Source of the DNA: Bacteroidetes bacterium GWF2_49_14
Lineage (GTDB): Bacteria > Bacteroidota > Bacteroidia > Bacteroidales > UBA12481
Length of the DNA stretch: 52,186 nt
Assembly: GCA_001769295.1 (NCBI GenBank)
Contig: MEOR01000147.1
Coordinates: forward strand, 1 to 52,186
Reading direction: 5' to 3'
The notes under the pieces were generated by a model, which was not told the DNA's origin, did not search any database, and worked only from the letters and a program-made list of their open reading frames with translations. Position numbers and translations under genes: made by a program. Of this stretch, positions 36,214-46,036 are shown piece after piece. Numbering within the stretch: the stretch's first letter is position 1; each line of letters opens with the position of its first letter.

Positions 36214-37545
36214 CTATCTGGACTTTAAATTAGCGGATGAGATTAAATCCAGGCCTGCCAATCGTGCATAACGGTCGCGTATGTCATGGTAATATACAAA
36301 AACATAATAGTCATTGACCGTTTCATAAAAGTCCCACTCAACCGGATTCGGATTAAGCGAAGCACCGTCCTCGCCAACCAGGCTATACTGATAATTATAG
36401 TACCCTTGCTTTAATAGCAGGGAAACCTGATACGATTGCGTCTCCTGGTGATATATCATCTTGCATTCCGGCAAATGTCTCCAGTCGGACAATCCTCCGA
36501 AAACATAAACATCCGAACCGTCAAAGGGCTCAGGTGCTTGGAGCCGAAAGTCGACCCAAACATACTGTCCTTCAATATCCGAGTCAGAAGCGTCATCCCA
36601 CTTAATCAGATATTTGCCATTGATATCTTCCTGAAAAACATAATACTTCCGGTCATTCACAAGATCAGGCTTGAGGAAAACTCTCATCAGCGGCCTTTCG
36701 AAGCGGATCTCTGCAATACGGTCGGAGTTGAATTTCAGCGATTTTGTATCGAAATGCCTGAATTCACTGCCCCCGGGAAACAAATTCTCCTCTTCATAAT
36801 CATAAACCAGTGAGTCGGGATGCACAAATTTCGGAACCAGCTCTGTGATTGCATTTTCCCAATAGTAGTTTTTAACCACTGAAACCCGAATATCACGCTG
36901 GGGATTATCCGTTCTGAAGGAAGAATAATCCAGGGAGAAATCGACCTCCTGATGGGTGCCGAAATAATTGAGATTGTCCGTCCGGTGGATGGCAGTCCGA
37001 ACCTTGGCCATGGGCTCTACAATATAAAACCGTCGGGTCAGTACCGGATCTTCACGGTTATAATTCCGGTACACATAGAGGATATAATTACCTGACAGTT
37101 TGATTTTCAGATCCTCATTCGGGAAGGAAAGCTGGTAATGTATATAGGGTTGCATGGTATTCCGTGAATACCTGTAATTCCGGATTTCATTATCCGGAAG
37201 TCCGGAAATATATTCTGTTTCAGAAAGATCGGTGGGTTTCCAGTCAGGTGTGCAGTGAATCACTGTATAGGTATAGGTTTCTGCACGGCTTGTAAGGTCA
37301 TCAAACTCCAGAACAAGCCGGGTGGTATCGGAAAGATTCCGGTAGGGAGCCGAAAGCCGCCAACCCATCCTGTAAAGTTCAACGGATTTCACGGACTCAA
37401 GGTAACATCTGTCGGCAAATTCGATAGAGTCCGGATAGGTTACCGGCCGAACCTTGGTCTTTTTAAGTTTACCTTCTTCATTGCTAAAGCTTTGGCATTC
37501 AAAACCGTAAAGAAGGAACATAAGTAGATAAATAAATATTTTCAT
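36214..37545 (-). CDS. Type IX secretion system plug protein (DUF5103 family)
   Basis: A 443-residue exported protein. A signal sequence (MKIFIYLLMFLLYGFECQS) precedes beta-rich domains. Matching the DUF5103/T9SS plug family are HCTPDWKPTDLSETEYISG, NYRYSRNTMQPYIHYQLSFPN, SGNYILYVYR and a C-terminal NYQYSL-YYxxRD region. In Flavobacterium the plug closes the periplasmic entrance of the SprA translocon when PorV is absent. The ATG at 37545 is chosen because the longer upstream frame is antisense to nqrA. Three CTD-bearing cargo genes lie in this window. The start diverges from nqrA across a 64-bp promoter region. Confidence 0.8.
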   Translation of the reverse strand: MKIFIYLLMFLLYGFECQSFSNEEGKLKKTKVRPVTYPDSIEFADRCYLESVKSVELYRMGWRLSAPYRNLSDTTRLVLEFDDLTSRAETYTYTVIHCTPDWKPTDLSETEYISGLPDNEIRNYRYSRNTMQPYIHYQLSFPNEDLKIKLSGNYILYVYRNYNREDPVLTRRFYIVEPMAKVRTAIHRTDNLNYFGTHQEVDFSLDYSSFRTDNPQRDIRVSVVKNYYWENAITELVPKFVHPDSLVYDYEEENLFPGGSEFRHFDTKSLKFNSDRIAEIRFERPLMRVFLKPDLVNDRKYYVFQEDINGKYLIKWDDASDSDIEGQYVWVDFRLQAPEPFDGSDVYVFGGLSDWRHLPECKMIYHQETQSYQVSLLLKQGYYNYQYSLVGEDGASLNPNPVEWDFYETVNDYYVFVYYHDIRDRYARLAGLDLISSANLKSR

Positions 37546-37546
37546 A

Positions 37547-37580
37547 TTGTTATGTAACAAACACAAAAAATCTATTTTTG
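37547..37580 (+). promoter_or_regulatory. Promoter of the nqr operon
   Basis: TTG (37547-37549), a 23-bp spacer and TATTTTTG (37573-37580), a full -7 match. The leader to the nqrA ATG is about 24 nt. A weaker box on the other strand (TAGATTTT, 37574-37567) could serve the plug gene. Confidence 0.6.
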
Positions 37581-37609
37581 TGGTTCTATTCAAAATAAAT
37601 GCCATTGCC

Positions 37610-38968
37610 ATGTCAAAGGTAATTAAAATCAAGCGAGGATTGGATATCAGGCTAAAAGGCTCTGCTGAATTGCAACTGGCCGAACCTGGCCTGACCGGAC
37701 TCTTTGCGGTAAAACCAACCGATTTCAAGGGATTGGAATTCAGGGTTCTTCGCAAGGCAGGCGAGGAAGTAAAAAAAGGTACACCGGTGCTTGCCGATAA
37801 GAGCCATCCGGAAATTGTTTTAGTCTCGCCGGTGGCTGGAAAAGTGGCCGCGGTTAACCGTGGGGAGCGCAGAAAGCTCCTCGAAGTGGTCATAGAGTCT
37901 TCGGGGGAGCTGAGTTACGAGACCTTAAAGAAAGGCAGTCCTGCCGATATGGACGGAACTTCAGTAAGAGAGCAGATCCTCAGCGCTGGTCTCTGGCCAG
38001 CCATTATTCAGAGGCCTTACGGAACTGTTGCCCGGCCTGATCATGCTCCCCGCGATATTTTTATCTCAGCCTTTGATTCTTCGCCTCTCGCTCCGGACTA
38101 CGAATTCATCCTGAAAGGGCAAGCGGCGGAATTCAAAACGGGTATTCTCGCCCTTAAAAAGCTGACTGCAGGTAAAATTTATGTGTGCCTGTCGCCTGAA
38201 TTGATAGATTCCAAGGTTTTTACGGGCATTGAAGGTGTTGAGTACACGGTGTTCAAGGGACCTCATCCGGCTGGCAATACGGGAATCCAGATTCATCACC
38301 TGGCACCAATAAACAAAGGTGAAGTGATATGGACAATTACGCCGCAATTCGTCGCTTTGATTGGTCGCACCTTTCTGACCGGAAAGCCTGATTTTACATG
38401 GACCGTTGCACTTGCCGGCTCAAGGGTGAAGATCCCTCAATATTATAAAACGGTGATTGGTGCGCAGCTAAGCCCGATGATCGCATCAAACCTGGTTGAA
38501 GCAGAATTGCCGGCACGTATCATCAGCGGAACTGTACTAACCGGCGCTAAAATTGAGCCTGACGGTTTTATTGGATTTTATGATTCTTTGGTGACCGTTA
38601 TACCCGAAGGAAAATATTTCGATTTTTTCGGATGGGCACTGCCGGGCATTAATAAGTATAGCATGTCCCGGGCTTTCCTGAGTTCAGTTTTTCCAAAAAA
38701 ATCATGGGATCTGAACACCAATCTGAATGGCGGGCACAGGGCCTTTGTGATAACGGGGCAATACGAAAAGGTGCTGCCTATGGACATTTATCCCATGCTG
38801 CTGTTAAAATCAATTCTGGCCAATGATATTGACAAGATGGAACAGCTCGGAATTTATGAAGTTATCGAAGAAGACCTGGCGCTGTGTGAATTTGTCTGCA
38901 CATCAAAGATTGACATTCAGGATATTCTTCGTTCAGGCCTTGACCTGATCCGGAAGGAATTGAATTAG
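37610..38968 (+). CDS. nqrA: Na+-translocating NADH:quinone oxidoreductase subunit A
   Basis: A 452-residue peripheral cytoplasmic subunit. It begins MSKVIKIKRGLDIRLKG, followed by a lipoyl-like domain and SPVAGKV, then an RnfC-like core (FVALIGR, KTVIGAQLSPM). NqrA takes part in quinone binding in the Nqr complex, which oxidises NADH and pumps Na+. The ATG at 37610 gives the family N-terminus; upstream codons lie within the promoter. First gene of the operon. Confidence 0.95.
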   Translation: MSKVIKIKRGLDIRLKGSAELQLAEPGLTGLFAVKPTDFKGLEFRVLRKAGEEVKKGTPVLADKSHPEIVLVSPVAGKVAAVNRGERRKLLEVVIESSGELSYETLKKGSPADMDGTSVREQILSAGLWPAIIQRPYGTVARPDHAPRDIFISAFDSSPLAPDYEFILKGQAAEFKTGILALKKLTAGKIYVCLSPELIDSKVFTGIEGVEYTVFKGPHPAGNTGIQIHHLAPINKGEVIWTITPQFVALIGRTFLTGKPDFTWTVALAGSRVKIPQYYKTVIGAQLSPMIASNLVEAELPARIISGTVLTGAKIEPDGFIGFYDSLVTVIPEGKYFDFFGWALPGINKYSMSRAFLSSVFPKKSWDLNTNLNGGHRAFVITGQYEKVLPMDIYPMLLLKSILANDIDKMEQLGIYEVIEEDLALCEFVCTSKIDIQDILRSGLDLIRKELN

Positions 38969-38999
38969 ATGGATCCCAAATACAGAATTGCATAAAAAG

Positions 39000-40172
39000 A
39001 TGAAAGCGAATAAATTACGGCAATTAGTTGATCGGGTAAAACCCCAGTTTGAAAAGGGGGGTAAACTATCGAAATTGCACTCTTCATTTGACGCATTTGA
39101 ATCATTTCTGTTTGTGCCCGACAAGGTTACCCTCAGAGGAAGCCATATACGCGACAGCATTGATTTAAAGCGAACGATGACCATAGTTATCATTGCTTTG
39201 CTCCCGGCGCTTGTTTTTGGGATATTTAATGCTGGCTACCAGCATTTCCTGTCTGTCGGCCAGGCGGTAACTTTTTTTTCATGGCAGGCATTCGGCTTCG
39301 GCTTCCTTAAGGTTTTTCCGATCATAGTAGTTTCATATGTTACGGGCCTTGGAATTGAGTTTATTGTTGCCCAGATTAAGGGACACGAAGTGAACGAAGG
39401 ATTCCTGGTAAGCGGTATGCTGATACCGTTAATCATGCCGGTTGATGTTCCTCTTTGGATGGTTGCACTGGCCACGGCTTTTGCCGTCGTATTTGGCAAG
39501 GAAATTTTCGGGGGTACCGGGATGAATATCTTTAACCCGGCCCTGCTTGCCAGGGTATTCCTGTTTTTCGCCTACCCGGCTTTTATGACCGGCGACCGGA
39601 TCTGGATTGCCGGAATGACGAAAGGGGCGGGGGTTGTTGACGGATTCAGCGGAGCAACACCGCTTGGCGAGCTGGCTGCGGGTCATTCTGATAAGCTGCA
39701 GGATTTCATGACTCTGTTCCTGGGCGCCATTCCCGGTTCAATCGGGGAGACTTCCAAACTCGCCATTCTCATCGGGGCTGTGATCCTGATTGTAACAGGG
39801 ATTGGTTCGTGGAGAATCATGGTTTCCATGATAGCCGGAGGGCTGCTGATGGGCGGCATCCTTAATCTGGTCGGGGCTAATGCCTATATGGAGGTGCCAT
39901 TTTATTATCACCTCGTTATAGGAAGCTTTGCTTTCGGAGCCGTTTTCATGGCCACCGACCCGGTTTCCTCCTCCCAAACACAGACGGGAAAATGGATCTA
40001 CGGCTTTTTTGTCGGGTTTATGTCCGTGCTGATCCGTGTCGTTAATCCCGCATACCCGGAAGGCGTCATGCTGGCTATACTCCTGGGCAACGTCTTTGCC
40101 CCGTTGATTGATCATTTTGTAGTTCAGGCGAATATCAACCGCCGATTGAAAAGAGCAACGATTAAAGTCTGA
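39000..40172 (+). CDS. nqrB: Na+-NQR subunit B
   Basis: A 390-residue membrane subunit of about ten helices. The covalent FMN site is DGFSGATPLG with Thr220, attached by ApbE. TDPVSSSQTQTGKW is the conserved segment near residue 320. NqrB also carries riboflavin and forms part of the Na+ channel. The start at 39000 (MKANKLRQLVDRV) is preferred to an in-frame TTG four codons upstream. The gap from nqrA is 31 bp. Confidence 0.95.
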   Translation: MKANKLRQLVDRVKPQFEKGGKLSKLHSSFDAFESFLFVPDKVTLRGSHIRDSIDLKRTMTIVIIALLPALVFGIFNAGYQHFLSVGQAVTFFSWQAFGFGFLKVFPIIVVSYVTGLGIEFIVAQIKGHEVNEGFLVSGMLIPLIMPVDVPLWMVALATAFAVVFGKEIFGGTGMNIFNPALLARVFLFFAYPAFMTGDRIWIAGMTKGAGVVDGFSGATPLGELAAGHSDKLQDFMTLFLGAIPGSIGETSKLAILIGAVILIVTGIGSWRIMVSMIAGGLLMGGILNLVGANAYMEVPFYYHLVIGSFAFGAVFMATDPVSSSQTQTGKWIYGFFVGFMSVLIRVVNPAYPEGVMLAILLGNVFAPLIDHFVVQANINRRLKRATIKV

Positions 40173-40191
40173 CAATAAAACGGAAATCGCC

Positions 40192-40914
40192 ATGAATAAA
40201 AGTAATACCTATATATTCATCTATTCCACGGTAATGGTGGTTGTAGTGGCTTCCCTGCTTGCCATGGCATCCAATGTGCTCAAGCCATTCCAGGAAAAGA
40301 ACCTTGAGATTGCCAAGAAACTTGAGATTCTGCATTCTGTGGATAAAGGCTGGGATGCTTCCTCCGCCGATTCCAAGAATGCTTATGTTGACGGGGAATA
40401 TGCCAAATACATAGCTGAAACCCTGGTTGTCAACGCCAGCGGCGATACCATTTCCGGCCAGGATGCCTTTATGGTTGACCTGGTAAAGGAAATGGAGAAG
40501 GATTCTTCTGCACGAAGTCTCCCCGTGTTTGTCTGTCACCAAGACAACGGGGGTGTCAATTATATCTTTCCGGTTCAGGGGAAGGGATTGTGGGGTCCCA
40601 TCTGGGGATACGTCTCACTAAAAGAAGATATGAATACGATTGCAGGGGTTTTCTTTGACCACCAGGGTGAAACCCCCGGATTGGGTGCAGAAATCAATAC
40701 CCTTTGGTTTCAAAAGCCCTTTATTGGAAAAAAACTTTTTAACGCTTCCAGTCAGTTTGTCGCCATCAAGGTGGCCAAGACCGGTGAACCCAGGGAAGCA
40801 GAGCACTCAGTTGATGCAATATCCGGAGGTACCATCACCAGTAAAGGCCTGCAAAATACCATCTTCGACAGTATGCAGATGTACCTTCCATTTCTAACCA
40901 AGAATAAAAAATAA
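40192..40914 (+). CDS. nqrC: Na+-NQR subunit C
   Basis: A 240-residue subunit with one N-terminal membrane helix and a periplasmic FMN-binding domain. Its FMN attachment motif is SGGTIT (Thr214/Thr216), where most NqrC have [25 protein letters not shown] is the conserved fold motif. It receives electrons from the membrane-embedded Fe centre and passes them to NqrB. Spacing from nqrB is 19 bp. Confidence 0.95.
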   Translation: MNKSNTYIFIYSTVMVVVVASLLAMASNVLKPFQEKNLEIAKKLEILHSVDKGWDASSADSKNAYVDGEYAKYIAETLVVNASGDTISGQDAFMVDLVKEMEKDSSARSLPVFVCHQDNGGVNYIFPVQGKGLWGPIWGYVSLKEDMNTIAGVFFDHQGETPGLGAEINTLWFQKPFIGKKLFNASSQFVAIKVAKTGEPREAEHSVDAISGGTITSKGLQNTIFDSMQMYLPFLTKNKK

Positions 40915-40918
40915 GGAT

Positions 40919-41557
40919 ATGAGCCAGATGTTTTCTTCTAAGAACCTCAAGCTGCTGACCAATCCACTTAACCTGGAGAACCCGATAACGGTTCAGGTTC
41001 TGGGGATTTGCTCAGCATTGGCTGTTACCGTAAAAATGAAGCCCGCCTTCGTTATGGCTCTTTCGGTGATCATTGTAACAGCATTCTCAAACCTGATCAT
41101 TTCCACACTCCGGAAATCCATTCCGGTCAGGATCCGAATCATCGTTCAGCTGGTTGTGGTTGCGTCACTGGTAATTATTGTAGACCAGGTCCTTAAGGCA
41201 TTTGTGTATGATGTGAGCAAACAGTTATCCGTTTTTGTCGGGTTAATCATAACAAACTGCATCCTTATGGGCCGCCTGGAAGCCTTCGCCATGGCCAACA
41301 AGCCCTGGGAATCCTTTATTGACGGGATTGGAAATGGGATTGGATACGGATGGATCCTGATCGCGGTTTCATTTGTCAGGGAGTTTTTAGGGTCAGGATC
41401 GGTTTTCGGTTTTCCGGTTATGGAGAAAATCGGTGCCTATTCAATCGGTTATGTGAACAACGGACTGATGATTATGCCGCCAGCCGCTCTGATCATTGTT
41501 GGGGTAATTATTTGGATACAACGAAGCAGGACTAAAAGTCTCATTGAAAAGGAATAA
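40919..41557 (+). CDS. nqrD: Na+-NQR subunit D
   Basis: A 212-residue membrane protein of six helices, homologous to RnfE. It carries [20 protein letters not shown], with a Cys that in Nqr holds the Fe/[2Fe-2S] centre shared with NqrE, and the second Cys helix [14 protein letters not shown]. It starts 4 bp after nqrC. Confidence 0.95.
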   Translation: MSQMFSSKNLKLLTNPLNLENPITVQVLGICSALAVTVKMKPAFVMALSVIIVTAFSNLIISTLRKSIPVRIRIIVQLVVVASLVIIVDQVLKAFVYDVSKQLSVFVGLIITNCILMGRLEAFAMANKPWESFIDGIGNGIGYGWILIAVSFVREFLGSGSVFGFPVMEKIGAYSIGYVNNGLMIMPPAALIIVGVIIWIQRSRTKSLIEKE

Positions 41558-41569
41558 ATCAGGCAAATC

Positions 41570-42187
41570 ATGGAAAATCATATTAATCTATTTGTCAGTT
41601 CGGTCTTTGTTAACAACATGGTGTTTGCCTATTTCCTGGGCATGTGCTCTTATCTGGCTGTTTCAAAGACTGTTAAAACTGCGGTTGGCCTCGGTGCTGC
41701 AGTTATTTTTGTGATGATAATCACTATCCCGGTTAATTATTTGCTTGAAAAGTATTTATTGGTTGAAGGGGCATTAACCTGGATCAGCCCGAAGTTGGCG
41801 GAACTGGATCTCAGTTTCCTAAGCTTCATTATGTTTATTGCTGTTATTGCGGCGATTGTTCAACTGGTTGAAATGATTGTTGAGCGTTTTTCACCCTCCC
41901 TGTATAATTCCCTTGGAATCTTTCTCCCTCTGATTGCCGTCAATTGCGCGATATTGGGCGGTGCTTTGTTTATGCAACAGAAAGAATTCTCAACAGTTTG
42001 GGAATCTGCAACATTTGCCTTAGGGTCGGGCATTGGCTGGGCGATCGCAATCATCGCACTGGCTGCTTTGCGGGAAAAAATGAAGTATTCCAACGTGCCG
42101 GCTCCCTTGCGTGGCCTGGGCATCACTTTCATTCTTGTGGGCCTGATGGCCATGGCATTCATGGGCTTCATGGGTTTTAAAATTTAA
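41570..42187 (+). CDS. nqrE: Na+-NQR subunit E
   Basis: A 205-residue six-helix protein homologous to NqrD and RnfA, with opposite topology. Cys residues fall in FLGMCSYLAVS and AVNCAILGGALF, matching the metal-cluster ligands. With NqrD it forms the membrane core. It begins 12 bp after nqrD. Confidence 0.95.
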   Translation: MENHINLFVSSVFVNNMVFAYFLGMCSYLAVSKTVKTAVGLGAAVIFVMIITIPVNYLLEKYLLVEGALTWISPKLAELDLSFLSFIMFIAVIAAIVQLVEMIVERFSPSLYNSLGIFLPLIAVNCAILGGALFMQQKEFSTVWESATFALGSGIGWAIAIIALAALREKMKYSNVPAPLRGLGITFILVGLMAMAFMGFMGFKI

Positions 42188-42206
42188 CCTGATAAACAGC
42201 ATAATC

Positions 42207-43472
42207 ATGATTCTACTCGAAGCGACAACCGGTACCGGCATTCTTATTGCCATCAGCATAGCTGTTTTTCTGCTGGTTCTTCTCCTGTTGGTAGCCCTTT
42301 TATTATATGCCAAGAAGAAACTCACACCTCAAGGCCTCGTAAAGGTTACTATTAATGATGAACGGGTACTGGAAGTTGAGCCCGGAACCAATGTTCTCTC
42401 AACTCTTTCGGCTAATCAAATTTTCCTTCCTTCAGCCTGCGGCGGAGGGGGAACCTGTGCCATGTGCAAGTGCCAGGTTCTGGAGGGCGGCGGTGAAATA
42501 CTGCCTACGGAAGTAGGATATTTTTCGAGGCGCGAACAACAGAATCATTGGAGACTGGGATGCCAGGTCAAGATAAGGAGTGATATCAAGATTAAGGTTC
42601 CTGAAGCTGTTCTGGGTATTAAGAAATGGGAGTGCGAGGTGGTTTCCAATGGTAATGTGGCCACTTTTATCAAAGAGTTTGTGGTGAAGTTACCGGAAGG
42701 CGAAACCCTGGACTTTGAATCCGGCAGCTATATTCAGATAGATGTTCCTGCCATAACGGTCGGTTTCAGCGATTTTGACATCGAAACTGAGTACAGGGAT
42801 GAATGGGACAAGTACAAAATGTGGGGACTCAAAATGGTCAATCCCGAGCCCACATTCAGGGCTTACAGCATGGCCAACCATCCGGCTGAAGGGAATATCG
42901 TCATGCTGAATATCCGGATTGCAACCCCGCCATGGGATGCGGCTAAGTGTGGATTTTCCACGGTTAATCCCGGAATCTGTTCTTCGTATATTTTCTCGCG
43001 CAAACCCGGGGATAAGGTCATTGTTTCCGGACCTTACGGGGATTTCCATATCAAGAAAACCAACCGTGAAATGGTCTATATAGGCGGTGGCGCCGGTATG
43101 GCACCACTTCGGTCACATATCTTCCATATGTTCAACACCCTGAAAACCGACCGCAAAGTCAGTTACTGGTATGGTGCACGTTCAAAACGCGAGGTGTTCT
43201 ACGAAGACGAGTTCCGTAAGATTGAAAAGGATTTCCCGAATTTCACCTTCAATCTCGCCCTCTCAGAGCCTAAGCCTGAGGATAACTGGACAGGTCTTGT
43301 CGGATTTATACATAAGGTTTTGTATGACAAGTATCTGGGCCAGCATGAGGAGCCGGAGGAAATCGAATACTACCTGTGCGGCCCCCCGCAAATGAACGAT
43401 GCAGTCCTCAAACTTCTCTACAACCTGGGTGTACCGGATGAGATGATTGCGTTCGATGATTTTGGGGGATAG
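42207..43472 (+). CDS. nqrF: Na+-NQR subunit F (NADH dehydrogenase)
   Basis: A 421-residue electron-input subunit. An N-terminal helix anchors a [2Fe-2S] ferredoxin domain with cysteines from C78 ([10 protein letters not shown]) and a fourth in WRLGCQV. An FNR-like domain follows, with FAD motif RAYSMAN and NADH motif [14 protein letters not shown], ending DDFGG. Spacing from nqrE is 19 bp. Confidence 0.96.
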   Translation: MILLEATTGTGILIAISIAVFLLVLLLLVALLLYAKKKLTPQGLVKVTINDERVLEVEPGTNVLSTLSANQIFLPSACGGGGTCAMCKCQVLEGGGEILPTEVGYFSRREQQNHWRLGCQVKIRSDIKIKVPEAVLGIKKWECEVVSNGNVATFIKEFVVKLPEGETLDFESGSYIQIDVPAITVGFSDFDIETEYRDEWDKYKMWGLKMVNPEPTFRAYSMANHPAEGNIVMLNIRIATPPWDAAKCGFSTVNPGICSSYIFSRKPGDKVIVSGPYGDFHIKKTNREMVYIGGGAGMAPLRSHIFHMFNTLKTDRKVSYWYGARSKREVFYEDEFRKIEKDFPNFTFNLALSEPKPEDNWTGLVGFIHKVLYDKYLGQHEEPEEIEYYLCGPPQMNDAVLKLLYNLGVPDEMIAFDDFGG

Positions 43473-43496
43473 GGAAAAGTTGGCAACTTTGTCTCC

Positions 43497-44534
43497 ATGC
43501 AACGTTTCTCTATTCTGGTTGTCCTGCTGACGGGCTTACTGGTTTCCTGTTCCGGCCCGATGAAGTACCATTTTCAGGAGGGGCCGGTTTATGGTTCTAC
43601 CTATCACATCTACTATGAATATCCGGATGGCAAGTCCCTTGAGAAGGATATCCTGGCCTTACTTAAAAGAATAGATGCATCGATGTCATCCTACGACCCG
43701 GGCTCGCTCATATCGAGGCTGAACAGAAATGATTCAGCTGCGAGCCTGGATGCCGATCTTGAGAGGGTCTTAACCGTGGGTTTCGAAGTATCGGAGAAAT
43801 CAGGCGGGGCTTTTGACATGACTGTTGCACCCCTGGTAAATGCATGGGGATTTGGTTTTACCGCCCGGGAAAAAATGACTCCTCAACTTGTCGACAGCCT
43901 GCTGAAGATCACGGGATATAAAAGGGTTACCATTCGGGATGGCCGGCTGGTTAAGGATGATCCAAGGATTATGATTGATGTTAATGCGATTGCTCCTGGC
44001 TATGCATCGGATGTGATATCGGAATTATTTGAATCCAAAGGGATTAGGAATTATCTGGTGGAGATTGGCGGAGAACTGAGGTGCCTTGGTGTTAACCAGA
44101 AAGGAATCCCCTGGCGAGTGGGTATCGACAAACCTCTGGAGAATGAAGTTGAAAGGGAAATCGAGCAGGTGCTGCAGATGAGCAGGGGATCGGTTGCAAC
44201 CTCAGGGAATTATCGGAAATTCTATGAGGAGGATGGGGTGAAATATTCACATACCATTGACCCGAAAACCGGATATCCGGCTCGTAGCAACCTTCTCTCC
44301 GCAACAGTTTTGACCGATAAATGCATTTATGCCGATGCCTGGGCTACGGTATTCATGGTGATCGGAATGGAAAAGGCAATTCAGCTGTTGAAACAGCTCG
44401 ATGGAATGGAGGTACTTTTTATTTATAGTGATGAACAGGGAAATCTGAAAGAGTGGCAGTCAGCCGGCATTGCTGCCATGATTTATAAGTCATCCACAGC
44501 GGCACAGGAACAGCCGAATCCGCAATCGCGCTGA
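43497..44534 (+). CDS. apbE: FAD:protein FMN transferase ApbE
   Basis: A 345-residue lipoprotein (lipobox LVSC, Cys18) of the ApbE family. It links FMN to threonines of NqrB and NqrC outside the inner membrane. Typical motifs are DVNAIAPGYASD, the flavin site VEIGGELRCLG, and the C-terminal ADAWATVFMVIG. It starts 24 bp after nqrF, so the operon carries its own flavinylation enzyme. Its last 52 bp overlap the converging small Cys-rich membrane gene. Confidence 0.95.
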   Translation: MQRFSILVVLLTGLLVSCSGPMKYHFQEGPVYGSTYHIYYEYPDGKSLEKDILALLKRIDASMSSYDPGSLISRLNRNDSAASLDADLERVLTVGFEVSEKSGGAFDMTVAPLVNAWGFGFTAREKMTPQLVDSLLKITGYKRVTIRDGRLVKDDPRIMIDVNAIAPGYASDVISELFESKGIRNYLVEIGGELRCLGVNQKGIPWRVGIDKPLENEVEREIEQVLQMSRGSVATSGNYRKFYEEDGVKYSHTIDPKTGYPARSNLLSATVLTDKCIYADAWATVFMVIGMEKAIQLLKQLDGMEVLFIYSDEQGNLKEWQSAGIAAMIYKSSTAAQEQPNPQSR

Positions 44535-44761
44535 TTATCAATGGATTTAACTCCATCTCTATACGTCTTTCCCTGCAATTCCCGGTAAGATTTTATTTCG
44601 TCCTGTTTTGCGCAGGTGAGCCCCATTTTTTTCATATTTGGATTGGTGCCGACTTCACTATCGGGAAACTTCCCATTCTTCCTGAAGAAAATGTTAAGTC
44701 CAAGTCCTAAAACGGCAATCCCAACAATAACCGATGATGCGATCAAAACAGTGAGAAACAT
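44483..44761 (-). CDS. Small membrane protein with four cysteines, possible NqrM-like maturation factor
   Basis: A 92-residue protein with one N-terminal membrane helix (about 3-25) and then a soluble tail. Key features are FRKNGKFPDSEVGTN, a Cys in GLTCAKQDE (C50) and a C-terminal cluster DCGFGCSC (C80, C84, C86). Vibrio NqrM, needed to build the Fe centre of NqrD/E, is likewise a short one-helix protein with clustered Cys and sits after apbE. Here the gene converges on apbE. I recall similar small 'membrane or secreted' proteins near nqr in Bacteroidota, but the sequence match to NqrM is weak. It lies 60 bp after the PLP-enzyme stop and could be co-transcribed with it. Confidence 0.55.
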   Translation of the reverse strand: MFLTVLIASSVIVGIAVLGLGLNIFFRKNGKFPDSEVGTNPNMKKMGLTCAKQDEIKSYRELQGKTYRDGVKSIDNQRDCGFGCSCAAVDDL

Positions 44762-44821
44762 TTTATATCCTGGTTTTATAATACTAACGCCTGTCTGTTA
44801 TTATTGTTTCAGAAACCTTAC

Positions 44822-46021
44822 CTATTGTGAGGCTTCATCATAAGCTGCTTCCATCTCTTTCCAGGTGCTCCCGATATCGCTGTCAAGGCCAATGGAAATC
44901 CTGACAAGGCCTTCGGAGAGTCCCATTGAACGCTGGACGTCAAGGGGAATTTCAGAAGAGGTGCTGGTCCCGGAATTTGAAAAAAGTGTTTTGTAATATC
45001 CAAGGCTGACAGCGAGATATCCGAGATGCCTTTTCTGCATGGCTACCATAAAGAGGTTGGCTTTTTCCTTCGTACCCATATCGATACTGAAGAGGCCGCC
45101 ATAGCCGTAGCCCGGATTCATCAGGCTGTTAAACAATTCATGCTGTTTGTGGGAGGTCAGTCCCGGATAGGTTACCACCGCACCTTTTGAACGGAATTGC
45201 CCGGCAATATAGGCTGCATTCTGGCTATGCTTCAGAATGCGGATGGGCAAAGTGAACAGGTTCTTGTGAATGGAGGCGGAGCGCAGGGGATCCAGCACAG
45301 GTCCGAGCAGCATTGAAACTCCGCTGTTTACATCGGAAATGCTGTTTATAAAATCAGCATCCGCGCATATGGCGCCTGCTATACAGTCGCTTTTTCCATT
45401 TATGAATTTTGTCAGGGAGTGCACAACCACGTCGGCACCAAGTTCACTCGGGCTGATAATAATCGGGGTGAAAGTATTGTCGATAACCAGCTTGATCCCT
45501 TTACTGTGTGCGATTTCAGCAAGCCTGGGGATATCGGAAACAACAAGCAGGGGATTGGTAAGGGATTCGGTATAGATGACTCTTGTATTGGGCCTGATAG
45601 CGGCTTCAACAGACTTTAGATCAGAGATATCCAGGAAAGTGACGGCAATATTGAACCGTGGCAGGAGGTTTTTAAAAAATGCATAGGTACCGCCATATGT
45701 TGTGACGCTGGTTATGATATGGTCGCCGGACGAGCAGATCTGCAAAATGGTATTGGTGATGGCTGCCATACCGGAAGCGGTGACCCAGCCTGATTCCGTA
45801 TTTTCGAGAGCTGCCAGTGCCTTTGATAGTATGAGGTTAGTGGGGTTCCAGTGCCGTCCGTAGAGGAAACAACCTTCAAGTTTTCCATCAAAGCAATCCG
45901 TCATTGAATTGCCGGTGTCAAACTGGAAGGTTGACGAGTCTGTTATGGCCGGATTTACGCCATCGTGTTCCATTACGCGCAAAGTGGCCTGTATGCGGAG
46001 GGCCGGATCTGATTTTAACAT
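44822..46021 (-). CDS. Cys/Met-metabolism PLP enzyme (methionine gamma-lyase / cystathionine synthase type)
   Basis: A 399-residue fold type I PLP enzyme. Motifs are YGRHWNPT (phosphate/substrate arm), ASGMAAITNTI, VTTYGGTYAFF, VIDNTFTPI and the Schiff-base lysine in VHSLTKFINGKSD. SMGLSEGLVRISIGLD near the C-terminus matches the SVGxEHxEDLI region. It could be methionine gamma-lyase, cystathionine beta- or gamma-lyase, or cystathionine gamma-synthase; sequence alone does not decide. It has a perfect -7 box 20 bp before its start and diverges from yqgE. Confidence 0.85.
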   Translation of the reverse strand: MLKSDPALRIQATLRVMEHDGVNPAITDSSTFQFDTGNSMTDCFDGKLEGCFLYGRHWNPTNLILSKALAALENTESGWVTASGMAAITNTILQICSSGDHIITSVTTYGGTYAFFKNLLPRFNIAVTFLDISDLKSVEAAIRPNTRVIYTESLTNPLLVVSDIPRLAEIAHSKGIKLVIDNTFTPIIISPSELGADVVVHSLTKFINGKSDCIAGAICADADFINSISDVNSGVSMLLGPVLDPLRSASIHKNLFTLPIRILKHSQNAAYIAGQFRSKGAVVTYPGLTSHKQHELFNSLMNPGYGYGGLFSIDMGTKEKANLFMVAMQKRHLGYLAVSLGYYKTLFSNSGTSTSSEIPLDVQRSMGLSEGLVRISIGLDSDIGSTWKEMEAAYDEASQ

Positions 46022-46036
46022 AAAACGTTGGAATTA

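Noticed and set aside
37546-37893. N-terminal extension of the plug protein by 116 codons
   Set aside because: It is antisense to nqrA, and the ATG at 37545 gives a clean signal peptide.
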